The position numbers and the translations under genes were made by a program. The notes under the pieces are model-generated. The model was not told the origin of the DNA. It worked only from the letters and a program-made list of their open reading frames with translations, and did no database searches. Of a DNA stretch of 64,000 nt, positions 17,601 to 25,287 are shown piece after piece. Source of the DNA: Planctomycetota bacterium (GTDB lineage Bacteria > Planctomycetota > Phycisphaerae > Phycisphaerales > UBA1924); the NCBI GenBank assembly GCA_018242625.1, contig JAFEBO010000005.1, positions 124,001-188,000 of the forward strand. Reading direction: 5' to 3'. Numbering within the stretch: position 1 is the first letter of the stretch; every line of letters begins with the position of its first letter.

Positions 17601-19454
17601 ACTCTCTTTGCGCAAGCCGACAGCGTGGCATTCATTCACCTGCCACCAGAGGAGCTTACATCCCACGCAGACCTCTTGCGGCTGCTCGGGATACAAACGC
17701 TCAGCGACGCGATCGAGACACGCGTTCCCGCCGACGTGGTCTCGAAAGCATGGCCAGAGTTCAAAGAGCGTCTCGCCGAACGAATTCCCGCAGTCGCCCG
17801 GTTCTTGCACCACAAGCACCCAAAGGTCTTTGATGCCGCTCTCGCATCTGGATCCTTTTGGGCCCTTTCAGCGATGGATGCGCATCGGTGCTCGCCGCTA
17901 GAGCTCGAGGTCGCGCTGAACAAGGAGCACGCCCGGCATCCATTCAAAGCGCGGTTGATCGAAGACCAGGGAAGTCACAGCCTCTACGTGGACGCGTCGG
18001 CGGACAACCTCTGGCGGCCTGTAGGGATCGAGATCGGTCGACTGTTGGGCCTTGCGGACACGGAGAGCCTCCCAATCGGAATGCTGTTGGAGGAGCGCTC
18101 ACTTGCTGACGTGGAGCGCTTCCTCGAATCCTTGCACGTGGCCCAGCTTCCGCCGGCTGTCGCGAGGAAACTGTTTGACGAGGGCGACGATGAGTCTCAG
18201 GTGCCGCCCGACGACGATGTCACGCAGGCTGGCGCAACCGCCACCGACGAGGATACCGCGCCAGGTACATCGGAAGTACCCGACACGCAGGCTGGACCCG
18301 GCAACGATGACGGCGATGAGAGTCAGAAGGAGGAGGACTCGTCCGGTCGCAAGCAGAGCGATGCCTCGGGATCACCAGGCGTAGCGCAAACAAGCACCGA
18401 AACCGCCGTAACCAAGCCCCCAGCCGACGGTGCCACAGCAGCCAAGTCTGGTGAGGGCGCGCCCTCTGGCAATGACACCGGAGCAGGTGGCACGGGGTCG
18501 GTCAATGGCCAAGCCGAATCGGCTGAACAGAAGCAGACCCATCCAGGATCGCGCCAGCCGGCGGAGGATCACGATGGCGATGATGAGGACGAATCTCCAG
18601 ATGATGACACCTCGTCGGATGGGTCGGACGTCGGCGATGGCCGCGATAGCGGTGCTGCGGGTGACTCCGGTCGCGGACGTGGTACCCGGGGTGGACAACA
18701 CGCTGGCGATGACGGTTCGCACGCCGGCCGCGCCGGCGCAGGAAGGCCTCCGACGAAGCCCGATGCTCCGGGTCGCTCTCGAAGTCCGAAGCCCAGGTCT
18801 GTGTCCACGAATGAACAGATGCGGAGTTACGTCTCGAAGGATCGCGAGCCGGATGACGACGATGGCGACGGCGCGGCAACGGAAGAGCGTGACCAGATCG
18901 GGGCCGCAGCAATTCGGCACGTACTCGCATGGGAACGTCAACAAGAACGCGATCCGACCGACGAGAATGAAGCTAATCCGCAAAACGAGGGGTATGACAT
19001 CTCCTCCCGAGGACCGAGTGGTGAAGTCGAGCGATACATTGAGGTCAAAGGCGTGAAAGGAGAGTGGGGACTTCGAGGCGTTGCAGTGACACCGCCCCAG
19101 TTCAAGTTCGCAGAGACCCAGGGTCAACAAGCGTGGCTGTATGTGGTCGAGTTCGCGCTGAGCGATGCGCCTCGTATCCATCGCATTCAGGACTTTGCAC
19201 GAAGGGTTTGGCGGTTCATGTTCGACGATGGGTGGCGCGATATTTCTGAGTCTGCGAATCTGACGACGTGGCCCGAAGCGGTTGTCGGCATGAAGGTCCG
19301 CCTGCCGGACGGGCGTACCGGTTCGGTCAAGCGGGTCTTCGGAGCTGGTCAAAACCAAGGGGTAGACGTTGGGCTCGACACGGGAGATGAAGTGATCAGG
19401 GTTCCCTGGCAACCTGCTCGCATCACATTGATTCTCGACGAGGAGACGAGCTGA
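14607..19454 (+). CDS. Sacsin-type HATPase protein with C-terminal DUF3883 nuclease-like domain
   Basis: A 1615-aa protein. The N-terminal part is a GHKL/HSP90-type ATPase as found in sacsin-like proteins: RELLQNADD (about 51-59) is the N-box and GEKGIGFKAVF (about 112-122) the G-box. A long, mostly uncharacterised middle follows. Residues about 1190-1400 are low-complexity, Asp/Ser/Gly/Thr-rich and presumably disordered. Near 1473 a DUF3883 domain carries ERYIEVKG, where E-x-K resembles PD-(D/E)xK nuclease sites. The ATG at 14607 has AAGGAGG 7 bases upstream; the frame extends to a TTG at 14586. It overlaps in operon fashion with the NERD-helicase gene (1-base gap). Large ATPase-DUF3883 proteins are found in defence islands; the role here is inferred. 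Confidence 0.85.
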   Translation: MPSPREVIADIRRRYRVDAPVGDDDPYREMAGGLLPLVTDELYESRTHFFRELLQNADDNLYATGVVPTLQLIAHPTSLVLVNNETGFEEKHVRALCNAAKSTKKDRKDGATGEKGIGFKAVFQVSDRPEIHSKGYHFRFDKSKHGAFGTVIPEWIEGANESPGTSIILPLRKDYRLPSDFLKSLQPELLLFLRRLKRIEFRDADYGQALVLQRNDDGPTVEVVRTVTDDVEKQRSGEQRHCFRVHQKRVSMADLREDRRLNITATDVAVALALDADGGIDEGRFRDLFAFLPVKDSGFRFLAHADFVLATSREAVREDLPWNIRLRDSLGDCLAEAILGCRSTSPPGATALRVLTDPKAVLDPFLRGVLLRAITLLGEEECVPTIGGTWVRPGDAIITDSDDLWRLVPEADASSLLKKTYVNPDVDRIGQALGRLGVGRFTLETLLTCISNEAWRMGRNAGWFGALFSRLSGTRLNDGQLESLRRAPILLLETGQTTAPATIAVFRSLGGHVRYGFESELALLAPTVLSSVHKDQHKSVQDLLQRLGVSDATPIAVIDRHILALHGGSDWEDCSDDILVGHAHYIRDHWQAYLNAKPHDKRDSAKQALAAKLTVLTSAAETDARYASAPQLYLGSAYRDPNDLEGLFGESIADLRVSREYLSRGHAEGAEASAKAWGELFLALGAQTLPRVYSSEDKADYQWSPEATELIQSTDTAAKQRFLALIDKHWDSRYTLWRARPKGAPAGPSKLLLALQTMEVPTTVGMIELGDCYRSSEENRAVFGNAVPYLTVTLSDSFADALGITRAPTIGHALVRLDEVRQTVPDVTAARAIVGPLYKFLDLRFEQHAAEVATAFKTKELILADGADGGTWATTENCCWTLPRELRQFSPVAGLSLWWRDLQGFFEKLGVADGPSPESLVDALVALSEAEQSPEQTTRVARAIYGRLRNPAAEIDESAADGAVWLQRLCGELLIWTKDNAWWRNDDDVFAADDLRIETLFAQADSVAFIHLPPEELTSHADLLRLLGIQTLSDAIETRVPADVVSKAWPEFKERLAERIPAVARFLHHKHPKVFDAALASGSFWALSAMDAHRCSPLELEVALNKEHARHPFKARLIEDQGSHSLYVDASADNLWRPVGIEIGRLLGLADTESLPIGMLLEERSLADVERFLESLHVAQLPPAVARKLFDEGDDESQVPPDDDVTQAGATATDEDTAPGTSEVPDTQAGPGNDDGDESQKEEDSSGRKQSDASGSPGVAQTSTETAVTKPPADGATAAKSGEGAPSGNDTGAGGTGSVNGQAESAEQKQTHPGSRQPAEDHDGDDEDESPDDDTSSDGSDVGDGRDSGAAGDSGRGRGTRGGQHAGDDGSHAGRAGAGRPPTKPDAPGRSRSPKPRSVSTNEQMRSYVSKDREPDDDDGDGAATEERDQIGAAAIRHVLAWERQQERDPTDENEANPQNEGYDISSRGPSGEVERYIEVKGVKGEWGLRGVAVTPPQFKFAETQGQQAWLYVVEFALSDAPRIHRIQDFARRVWRFMFDDGWRDISESANLTTWPEAVVGMKVRLPDGRTGSVKRVFGAGQNQGVDVGLDTGDEVIRVPWQPARITLILDEETS

Positions 19455-19455
19455 G

Positions 19456-21189
19456 ATGCCGCGCCTGCTGCCCGATCTTGCGCCCGCGGAGTTAGCGCTC
19501 GTCAAATCGAGCGCGGAGCGTCGGTTCTACGAGGCGTGCCGGGCGCAGCTGCCTCCCGAATGGACTGTTCTGTTTTCAACGCCGTGGGTCGGCACGACGC
19601 CATCCGGCAGAAAGTACGATGGCGAGGCCGACTTCGTGCTCTTGGTCCCCAACCTTGGCATGTTGGTCGTTGAGGTCAAGGGCGGCGGCGTTGCATACGA
19701 CCCGACTGCAGGTCGATGGGAGTCCGTAGATCGCGGCGGCGAACACCACGCCATCAAGGACCCGTTTCGGCAGGCGACCGCAGAGAAGCACCAGCTGATC
19801 CAGATTTTGCTCAACGACCCACGATGGCGTCGTGCTCACCCGGGTCGCTTGCTCGCCGGGCACGCCGTTTTCTTTGCCGACCTGGATCGTCCCGAGGCAG
19901 CGACGACTCCCGAAAGCCCAGCAGCGATTGTCGGCGGGCGCGCCCACCTGCAACGGCTGCGCGCGTGGGCTGAGGGCGTGCTGCAGTTCTGGGCAGGTCG
20001 GGATTCCGGGTGGGACGGCGTACGAGCCGATGGGTTGAAAGCCGCGGAGCAAGTCCTGCACGGACGGATTGATGTCCGGCCGCTCATCTCGGCTCAACTG
20101 CACGCCGAGGAAGCGATCCGCATCCAGCTAACCCAGCAGCAGAGTCGCATTCTCCGCGGAATCGGCGCTCGCAAGAGGGCGGCTATCTGCGGTGGGGCAG
20201 GCACGGGGAAGACTCTGCTCGCTCTGGAGAAGGCACGCCAGTTGGCAGAGACGACCGGCGACACGTTGCTCCTGTGCTACAACCACCTACTCGCTGACTA
20301 TCTGAAGACCGCATGCCAAGGGGTGGATCGGTTGCACGCCATGAACTACCACCAGCTCTGCTCCTGGCGGGTTGCCGAGGCGCGCCGCCTGACCGGCAAA
20401 GATCTGCTACGGGATGCAAGACTGGCGTACCCGCCATCGCGGCCGCAGGACGAGTTCGACCTAGTCCTTCCGCACGCGCTCGCCCTGTCATGCGAAGTCA
20501 CGCCCTTGCGTTTCGATGCCATCGTGATCGATGAGGGGCAGGATTTCAAGGAGGAGTACTGGCTGCCCATCGAGTGGTTGATGCGTGACCCGGATCAGAG
20601 CTATCTCTACGTGTTTTACGACCAGAATCAGGCTCTGTATACCCGGGCGCGATCAATGCCGATCTCCGACCCGCCCTTTGTTCTGACGTTCAACTGCCGA
20701 AACACCCGACACATCCACGATTCCGCATACCGCTTTTTTCAAGGGGAGCAGACCGATGCCCCAACTGGCAACGACGGTTCCCCGGTGGCCTCGCTGTGTG
20801 CGCCGTCGGTCAACGCACAAGCCGCAGCGATTCATGCCGCTGTCGTGGCCTTGATCGACAGAGAGGCGGTCGATGCCAGCCAGATCGCGGTTGTCGTCTG
20901 TGGGGAACCCAAAGATCAGTTCTACCGAGCCATTGAGCGAACGCCGCTGCCGAGGGGATCGAAATGGGTCGTTGAAGGAGCCGCGGCAGATCGAGGAGTC
21001 CGACTGGAAACGGTGCGTCGGTTCAAGGGGCTGGAGGCGGACGTCGTGTTCCTGTGGGGCACCGAGTCTTTGCCGAGCCGCGACGAGCGGGAGGTCCTCT
21101 ACGTGGGAATCTCTCGGGCGAAGTCGCGGCTGACCGTGGTGGGCACGGCAGAGTCATGCCAGCGGCTGCTGTCACAGCCTGCGCATTGA
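19456..21189 (+). CDS. NERD nuclease domain fused to SF1 (UvrD-like) helicase
   Basis: A 577-aa protein. Residues about 20-130 form a NERD nuclease-related domain with DGEADF (55-60) and VVEVKGG (72-77), giving the D...E-x-K pattern of a nuclease. A superfamily 1 helicase follows: Walker A GGAGTGKT (246-253), Walker B IDEGQD (358-363), an FNCRNTR motif IV-like segment, and a C-terminal VGISRAKSRL motif VI. It probably unwinds and cuts DNA in the cytosol. Its ATG is one base after the stop of the sacsin-like gene, so the two are cotranscribed and likely act together. A convergent hairpin at 21210-21237 separates it from the pVip unit. Confidence 0.9.
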   Translation: MPRLLPDLAPAELALVKSSAERRFYEACRAQLPPEWTVLFSTPWVGTTPSGRKYDGEADFVLLVPNLGMLVVEVKGGGVAYDPTAGRWESVDRGGEHHAIKDPFRQATAEKHQLIQILLNDPRWRRAHPGRLLAGHAVFFADLDRPEAATTPESPAAIVGGRAHLQRLRAWAEGVLQFWAGRDSGWDGVRADGLKAAEQVLHGRIDVRPLISAQLHAEEAIRIQLTQQQSRILRGIGARKRAAICGGAGTGKTLLALEKARQLAETTGDTLLLCYNHLLADYLKTACQGVDRLHAMNYHQLCSWRVAEARRLTGKDLLRDARLAYPPSRPQDEFDLVLPHALALSCEVTPLRFDAIVIDEGQDFKEEYWLPIEWLMRDPDQSYLYVFYDQNQALYTRARSMPISDPPFVLTFNCRNTRHIHDSAYRFFQGEQTDAPTGNDGSPVASLCAPSVNAQAAAIHAAVVALIDREAVDASQIAVVVCGEPKDQFYRAIERTPLPRGSKWVVEGAAADRGVRLETVRRFKGLEADVVFLWGTESLPSRDEREVLYVGISRAKSRLTVVGTAESCQRLLSQPAH

Positions 21190-21203
21190 TGACTGTTGCG
21201 TCG

Positions 21204-21237
21204 AAAACCGCGCCCCGACGCGCTAACGCCGGGGCGC
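21204..21237 (-). terminator. Terminator between convergent NERD-helicase and pVip units
   Basis: GCGCCCCG at 21210-21217 pairs with CGGGGCGC at 21230-21237. On the minus strand the stem is followed by CGGTTTTCG, so it should end the pVip operon. On the plus strand there is no T run. Confidence 0.65.
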
Positions 21238-21242
21238 AGGGG

Positions 21243-21425
21243 TTACTTCTTCGCGCCGCTACCCCCCTTGCCGCTGTTGTGCGCCGCGGCGCTCTGGGCA
21301 CGCGCAGGGAAGCTGTCCTTGGGGGTTTGGCCCCCATTGGCCTTGGCCCCAGCACTCTGGATGCGGGCAGCTGCCTGCGCGTTCATGGGTGTGCCACCGT
21401 TCGACGGATTCTGAGACTGCGACAT
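21243..21425 (-). CDS. Small SMP-like (seed maturation protein-type) protein
   Basis: A 60-aa polar protein rich in Ala, Gly, Ser and Asn. The core AQAAARIQSAGAK and then TPKDSFPARAQSAAA resembles short bacterial proteins with a seed-maturation-protein-like motif (A-x-RIQSA...F-x-ARAQSAA). The ATG at 21425 has a full AAGGAG 7 bases upstream, so it is genuinely translated. It is the last gene of the pVip unit, 70 bases after the viperin stop. Its role is unknown; similar small proteins are often assigned to stress tolerance without proof. Confidence 0.7.
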   Translation of the reverse strand: MSQSQNPSNGGTPMNAQAAARIQSAGAKANGGQTPKDSFPARAQSAAAHNSGKGGSGAKK

Positions 21426-21495
21426 GCACGGACTCCTTGATGAGGCCGCACCCGTCAGCCCAACACGGGCCGCCGTGCGCGAGCCGAGGTTGGGA

Positions 21496-22398
21496 TCAGG
21501 AACGAGGAGAAATGGTGAGCGGGACGGAAGCGTTGCCCCATTCGTACAGGCCACCTCGGGCTTCAAACCGCCCGACCTCGAATGACACTTGGCGGAAGGC
21601 GTCGGCCACGCCAACCTCAAGAATGGGCTGCGAATAGCGGAGCCGACCGCCGGCGTTACTGAAGAAGCGGCCGAGAGGATCAATCATCGCGTAGGACTCG
21701 GTCATGTCCTCGTTTGTTTCAGCGGCCACCGTAATGCCATGCTTGGCAAGGAAGTCGTGCCGCGCGACGAAGGCCTGGAACATCTCGGCGGTGATGATCA
21801 AAGGTTCGACCTTGCCGTCGTTTTGGCCCTCGATGGGAAGGACCTGGAACATCTTCCATCGCTCGGGGCGCGCGCGAAGCACAAACGCCGACATGTCCTC
21901 CTGCCAGTTCAGGGCGGTGACGACCGTATTCAGCTTCGTGCGAATCCCGCTTCGGTGCAGAAGATCGAACAAGTCGAGTGAGCGCTGGACGTGATCGCCT
22001 CGCCCCCTGCCCAGTGCAGCCTGGGTGTGCTCGTCGGCTGAGTCGACGGAAAGGCCGACCCAGTCGACGCATTGCGGCGCTGCAAAAAGGACTCGCGCCA
22101 GCCGCGATCCGTTCGTCACGATGCTGGTGACGCAGCCGATCTCCCGCGTGTGCCGCAGAACTTCAGGAAGGTGCGGGCAGATCGTCGGTTCGCCGCCGAC
22201 AAAGTTGATTTTCTGGGCGCCGGCCATCTTCAGCGCATCCAGCACAGCACGGCACTGGCGGACATTGAGGCCGCCGCGGACCTGTTTCAGCAGAGGATCG
22301 TCGTCAAACACGGCGAAGCAGAACTTGCAGTGATAGTTGCAGGGTTTCCAGAGATGGAAGTTGACCGAGGGAGGGAGAGACTGTGAGACTGAGTTCAT
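21496..22398 (-). CDS. Prokaryotic viperin (antiviral radical SAM nucleotide dehydratase)
   Basis: A 300-aa radical SAM enzyme. VNFHLWKPCNYHCKFCF at residues 12-28 holds the CxxxCxxC cluster ligands (C20, C24, C27) in the viperin-typical aromatic context. GGEPTICPHL is the SAM-binding GGE motif, and LSVDS, the NWQEDM segment and RWKMFQVLPIEGQN are viperin family blocks. pVips convert CTP, GTP or UTP to 3'-deoxy-3',4'-didehydro nucleotides that terminate phage RNA synthesis. The ATG at 22398 has AAGGAG 6 bases upstream. It lies in a same-strand run with a DUF2325-like gene and a 579-aa unknown upstream and the SMP-like gene downstream. No nucleotide kinase is adjacent. Confidence 0.9.
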   Translation of the reverse strand: MNSVSQSLPPSVNFHLWKPCNYHCKFCFAVFDDDPLLKQVRGGLNVRQCRAVLDALKMAGAQKINFVGGEPTICPHLPEVLRHTREIGCVTSIVTNGSRLARVLFAAPQCVDWVGLSVDSADEHTQAALGRGRGDHVQRSLDLFDLLHRSGIRTKLNTVVTALNWQEDMSAFVLRARPERWKMFQVLPIEGQNDGKVEPLIITAEMFQAFVARHDFLAKHGITVAAETNEDMTESYAMIDPLGRFFSNAGGRLRYSQPILEVGVADAFRQVSFEVGRFEARGGLYEWGNASVPLTISPRS

Positions 22399-22515
22399 GT
22401 GTTGCTCCTTGGGGCCGAGAGGCAAGGACCACCAACGCGGTGGCCAACCAGGAGCCGCGGTGCCCTCATGGGCGATAGACGCATCAGGCGTCCGTACTGC
22501 GCGGCGGAGGCGATT

Positions 22516-22938
22516 TCAGTTCATGACGGGGAGGGCGAGCTGGCGCGATGCCTGGCTCAGGATCGCGTGCGCGACGGCGACAGGGTTCGGGCTGCGCCAG
22601 ATCCGGACGAGTGGCTTCCCTGACTGCTCGCAGAGCGAGGCGACATCACGGGCGTGCTGGTGGCGGATCAACCCTTCCAAGAGCACGACGAGAGTCAGGC
22701 GGGGATTGCGAATCAGGCTTCGGAACCGGCGCGGCGTGGGGTCAGAGTCACGGGTGGATGCCCACACCGCGTCGCGCAGGCCGAGTTCGCCGCAAAGGCG
22801 GACGAGCTGGTCTGCACGTTCGTCGCCGCCGACAACGAGCAGGGTGGAGCCGCGCAGATGGGGGCGGACGATGGCGACTGGATCGCCAGGCATCGAGGTG
22901 TCGATGGCGCAATGGGACGGTGAGACTGTTTGTTTCAT
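22516..22938 (-). CDS. DUF2325-like protein
   Basis: A 140-aa protein. The central part reads TLLVVGGDERADQL, then LTLVVLLEGLIRHQHA and SGKPLVRIWRS, a Rossmann-like beta-alpha pattern similar to DUF2325 proteins (VGG at the first strand, a conserved H before the last helix, a G-KP-V strand). DUF2325 has no assigned biochemical role. The ATG at 22938 is preceded by a weak GGGAA. It sits 117 bases upstream of the viperin gene on the same strand. Family assignment is moderately sure; a nucleotide- or RNA-related role would be inference from context. Confidence 0.65.
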   Translation of the reverse strand: MKQTVSPSHCAIDTSMPGDPVAIVRPHLRGSTLLVVGGDERADQLVRLCGELGLRDAVWASTRDSDPTPRRFRSLIRNPRLTLVVLLEGLIRHQHARDVASLCEQSGKPLVRIWRSPNPVAVAHAILSQASRQLALPVMN

Positions 22939-23054
22939 GATCAGGTTCCCGAGGGGCTTGCATTGGGTCATCCACAACGGACGACCACCCTTGGAACCGC
23001 GTCGCCGACGATCGGCATGAAGCGCAGAGTGCGCTCGTTCAGCGGGTCACACCA

Positions 23055-24794
23055 TTATACACCTGTCTCCGGATCTGGTTCCGTGGTCCGACGGCGTTCT
23101 TCGTCGCGAGTGCGCTGCACGCCAACGGGGTCGGGGTCAATGCCAAGGCTGAGGAGGTGCCCTTGCCGGATCCACGCAAACGCCCGGAGGAGCAGGGTGC
23201 GGGGTGAAATACGCTTTACAGATCCCCAACCGGCTCGCGTCTCGGCGTAGGCGATTCGGGCAGCCTCTTTCACCTGGTCATCCGGATCATTCTGGCAGAC
23301 GTGGTGAAGGATCTGGTGACCCGTTCCCCCTGGATTCACACGGAGTTCCCGAGCAGCCCGGATAAGACACTCGCGCCAATTGGCGTCTGGTTCGATCAGT
23401 TCCGGGGCATATCCCTCTGGGGCGGGACGCGGTTCGCCTGCTTTTGGACGGCGCTTCCGAGTCTTCAGTCGCTCAAGGCACCATGCCGCGAACTCGTTCC
23501 TGGCGACCTCAAGGTCCCGATCGCCTTTGTCCTGTTCACGCCCCGCGTAATTGTGGACGCCGGCGACGATGTTGGTGGGGATGATCGACCAGGCGAGCCA
23601 AGTCGGCGGCTCCTTCCCGTCTCGCTCCGCGTCGTGCCAGAATCGCAGGTCCGTGGCCACAGCCTGCGCTCGAAGTGAGCAGAACGCGAGAAGCAGGGGC
23701 TTGAGGCCCTGCCAAAGTGTTCCGAGGTCGAGCACCAGATGCACGCAGGAGCTGTAGAAGTCCGAGATATTCCGAAACTCCGCGGCTGTTGCGGGGTCTC
23801 CAGCCCTGCGAAACAACGGTCGGAGCCGACCGATCTCATCCGCAGCCGCTGAGTAGAGCCGGGCTCGCAGATGTTGAGGCATCGAGTCGGCCTGCCGATC
23901 GAAGGTCATCCAGGCATATCGAAGCCACACCTCCCTCAGGGGGATGCCATGCTCGATGGGAGCGGTACCCACAACGCCGTCCAGAATGTCGAAGATCCGC
24001 CGCGCCCGCAGGGCGAACTCGGGGCCCAAATCCTGATACCACGTTGGATGAATCGATCCGCCCTCGCGTGGGCGCATGGTCCACGCACCGATCGACCAGC
24101 CGATCGCTCGCGCCGCGGACACGAGGCTCTCTGCCCCCTCGCGTCGCGCTTGCTCAACTCGAGGAATGACAGCGTCGAGCGCCGCTGGGCCAGCCATTGC
24201 CAACCAGAACACCAAGGTGCTCGGATCGCGATCCTCGTCCGCAGCCTGCGCCGAACCGTGCGAAGTCGGCCACCATCCAGGCTGCTTGCTCAGTTCCAGA
24301 ACCTTCGACCAGTCGATGGCTCGCGCGATGTCGATGCCGCCACTGGGAAGCAACTCCGCCACGAGCTTTGGCAGATAGCGAGACTGGTGACCCGACGTGA
24401 TAAGCGCTCGCGTGAAGTCGATCCCGTTATTGCGACAGAGTGAGAGGAATGCGTTTGCTTCAGGCTCGAAGAAAACCCAGGGACCCTGGTTTGGCATGCG
24501 GACAAGATCCCGATCGGCCACGCCCAGTCTGTCGAAGCCGAGCAGCACCGCGACATCGCGGTCGGGAGCGGCCTCGAACTGACGCCCGAAATGCTCGAGC
24601 CGACATCGCGCCGTGAATGAAAGGTCGCCGTCGGTCGTCGTGGCGTGCTCTGGCGGGAGGACGCGGGGGTCCATCAGCGCCGCGGAGAGCCACGCAGCAT
24701 CAGCTGTTGGGCACCCGGAGTCCACCAGTGTGGACATCGCGAGTTCGGAGAGGGGACGGTCGTCACGAGGTTCTGCGAGTGGGCGTCGGGGCAT
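23055..24794 (-). CDS. Unknown 579-aa protein, first gene of the pVip unit
   Basis: I do not recognise this protein. It is soluble-looking, about 579 aa, Arg- and Trp-rich with no transmembrane helix, signal peptide or nucleotide-binding motif that I can see. It is predominantly helical in appearance, with a basic stretch near residue 455 (KTRKRRPKAG). The start at 24794 has AAAGG 5 bases upstream; an ATG at 24827 is also in frame. It ends 116 bases before the DUF2325-like gene on the same strand, so it may be the first gene of the viperin operon. Codon use matches the rest of the island. Confidence 0.7.
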   Translation of the reverse strand: MPRRPLAEPRDDRPLSELAMSTLVDSGCPTADAAWLSAALMDPRVLPPEHATTTDGDLSFTARCRLEHFGRQFEAAPDRDVAVLLGFDRLGVADRDLVRMPNQGPWVFFEPEANAFLSLCRNNGIDFTRALITSGHQSRYLPKLVAELLPSGGIDIARAIDWSKVLELSKQPGWWPTSHGSAQAADEDRDPSTLVFWLAMAGPAALDAVIPRVEQARREGAESLVSAARAIGWSIGAWTMRPREGGSIHPTWYQDLGPEFALRARRIFDILDGVVGTAPIEHGIPLREVWLRYAWMTFDRQADSMPQHLRARLYSAAADEIGRLRPLFRRAGDPATAAEFRNISDFYSSCVHLVLDLGTLWQGLKPLLLAFCSLRAQAVATDLRFWHDAERDGKEPPTWLAWSIIPTNIVAGVHNYAGREQDKGDRDLEVARNEFAAWCLERLKTRKRRPKAGEPRPAPEGYAPELIEPDANWRECLIRAARELRVNPGGTGHQILHHVCQNDPDDQVKEAARIAYAETRAGWGSVKRISPRTLLLRAFAWIRQGHLLSLGIDPDPVGVQRTRDEERRRTTEPDPETGV

Positions 24795-24962
24795 TCGTGC
24801 CTTTCTGGCCTTTCGGCGGAATGGCATTCACCAGTTGGCGGCAGCCTGTGCTGCCGGTCCGCCGTGGTGAGAGCTCACGTGAGCCTCTCTGGATTGGGTC
24901 ATCAGAACCCTTGCGCCAGCGGACAGATCATTCTACGTCACGAGTCGTGATCTCGTCCGCGA

Positions 24963-24980
24963 ACGGGTTAGGTGCTCTAT
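24963..24980. repeat. 18-bp direct repeat, copy 1
   Basis: ACGGGTTAGGTGCTCTAT occurs here and again at 31779-31796, in the same orientation. Both copies are preceded by CCGCG and lie 35-40 bases upstream of a plus-strand gene start in the mobile element backbone. It may be a shared promoter or operator. Confidence 0.75.
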
Positions 24981-24981
24981 A

Positions 24982-25001
24982 GCGGGTCGCTGTTGACCCG
25001 C
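24982..25001 (+). promoter_or_regulatory. Hairpin directly upstream of the ribosome binding site
   Basis: GCGGGTC (24982-24988) pairs with GACCCGC (24995-25001) around a GCTGTT loop. The AAGGAG of the next gene starts two bases later, so the stem could influence translation initiation. The second copy of the 18-bp repeat lacks this hairpin. Confidence 0.4.
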
Positions 25002-25014
25002 GAAGGAGCCGTTC

Positions 25015-25287
25015 GTGTCCCAGCAAGACCCTGTGGACTCCGCCGCCCAGCGGCGCGAGATCGTAATTGCCACGCTCGCGACCGCCGTGCATCGCTGGCA
25101 CCGCCAGCGGGTTCGGGCCGGTGCGCGGGCCGTGCGTGCCGCCAGCATCGCGATGGCGGAGCATCAACAACCCGAGAGTTCTCGACTTGACTGTGCGGAA
25201 GATGATCGCCCTGATCGTCCGCTTCCAACCGACACGGCCGCGCGGCATGTTGCGGGCGGGAACGACGGAGACCAGTCATGGCGATGA
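25015..25287 (+). CDS. Unknown small protein at the start of the recombinase unit
   Basis: A 90-aa Arg/Ala-rich protein with no recognised domain. It starts at GTG 25015 with AAGGAG 6 bases upstream and ends 10 bases inside the start of the DUF2924 gene, in a different frame. The first ~45 residues could form an amphipathic helix. It is the first gene of the recombinase transcription unit, downstream of the 18-bp repeat and a hairpin. Function unknown; it could be a small regulator. Confidence 0.55.
   Translation: MSQQDPVDSAAQRREIVIATLATAVHRWHRQRVRAGARAVRAASIAMAEHQQPESSRLDCAEDDRPDRPLPTDTAARHVAGGNDGDQSWR

Noticed and set aside
14171-25000. Direct repeat of the tRNA-Asn 3' end marking a right attachment site
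   Set aside because: I found no second copy of the T-arm/acceptor sequence in the window; a boundary outside the window remains possible.
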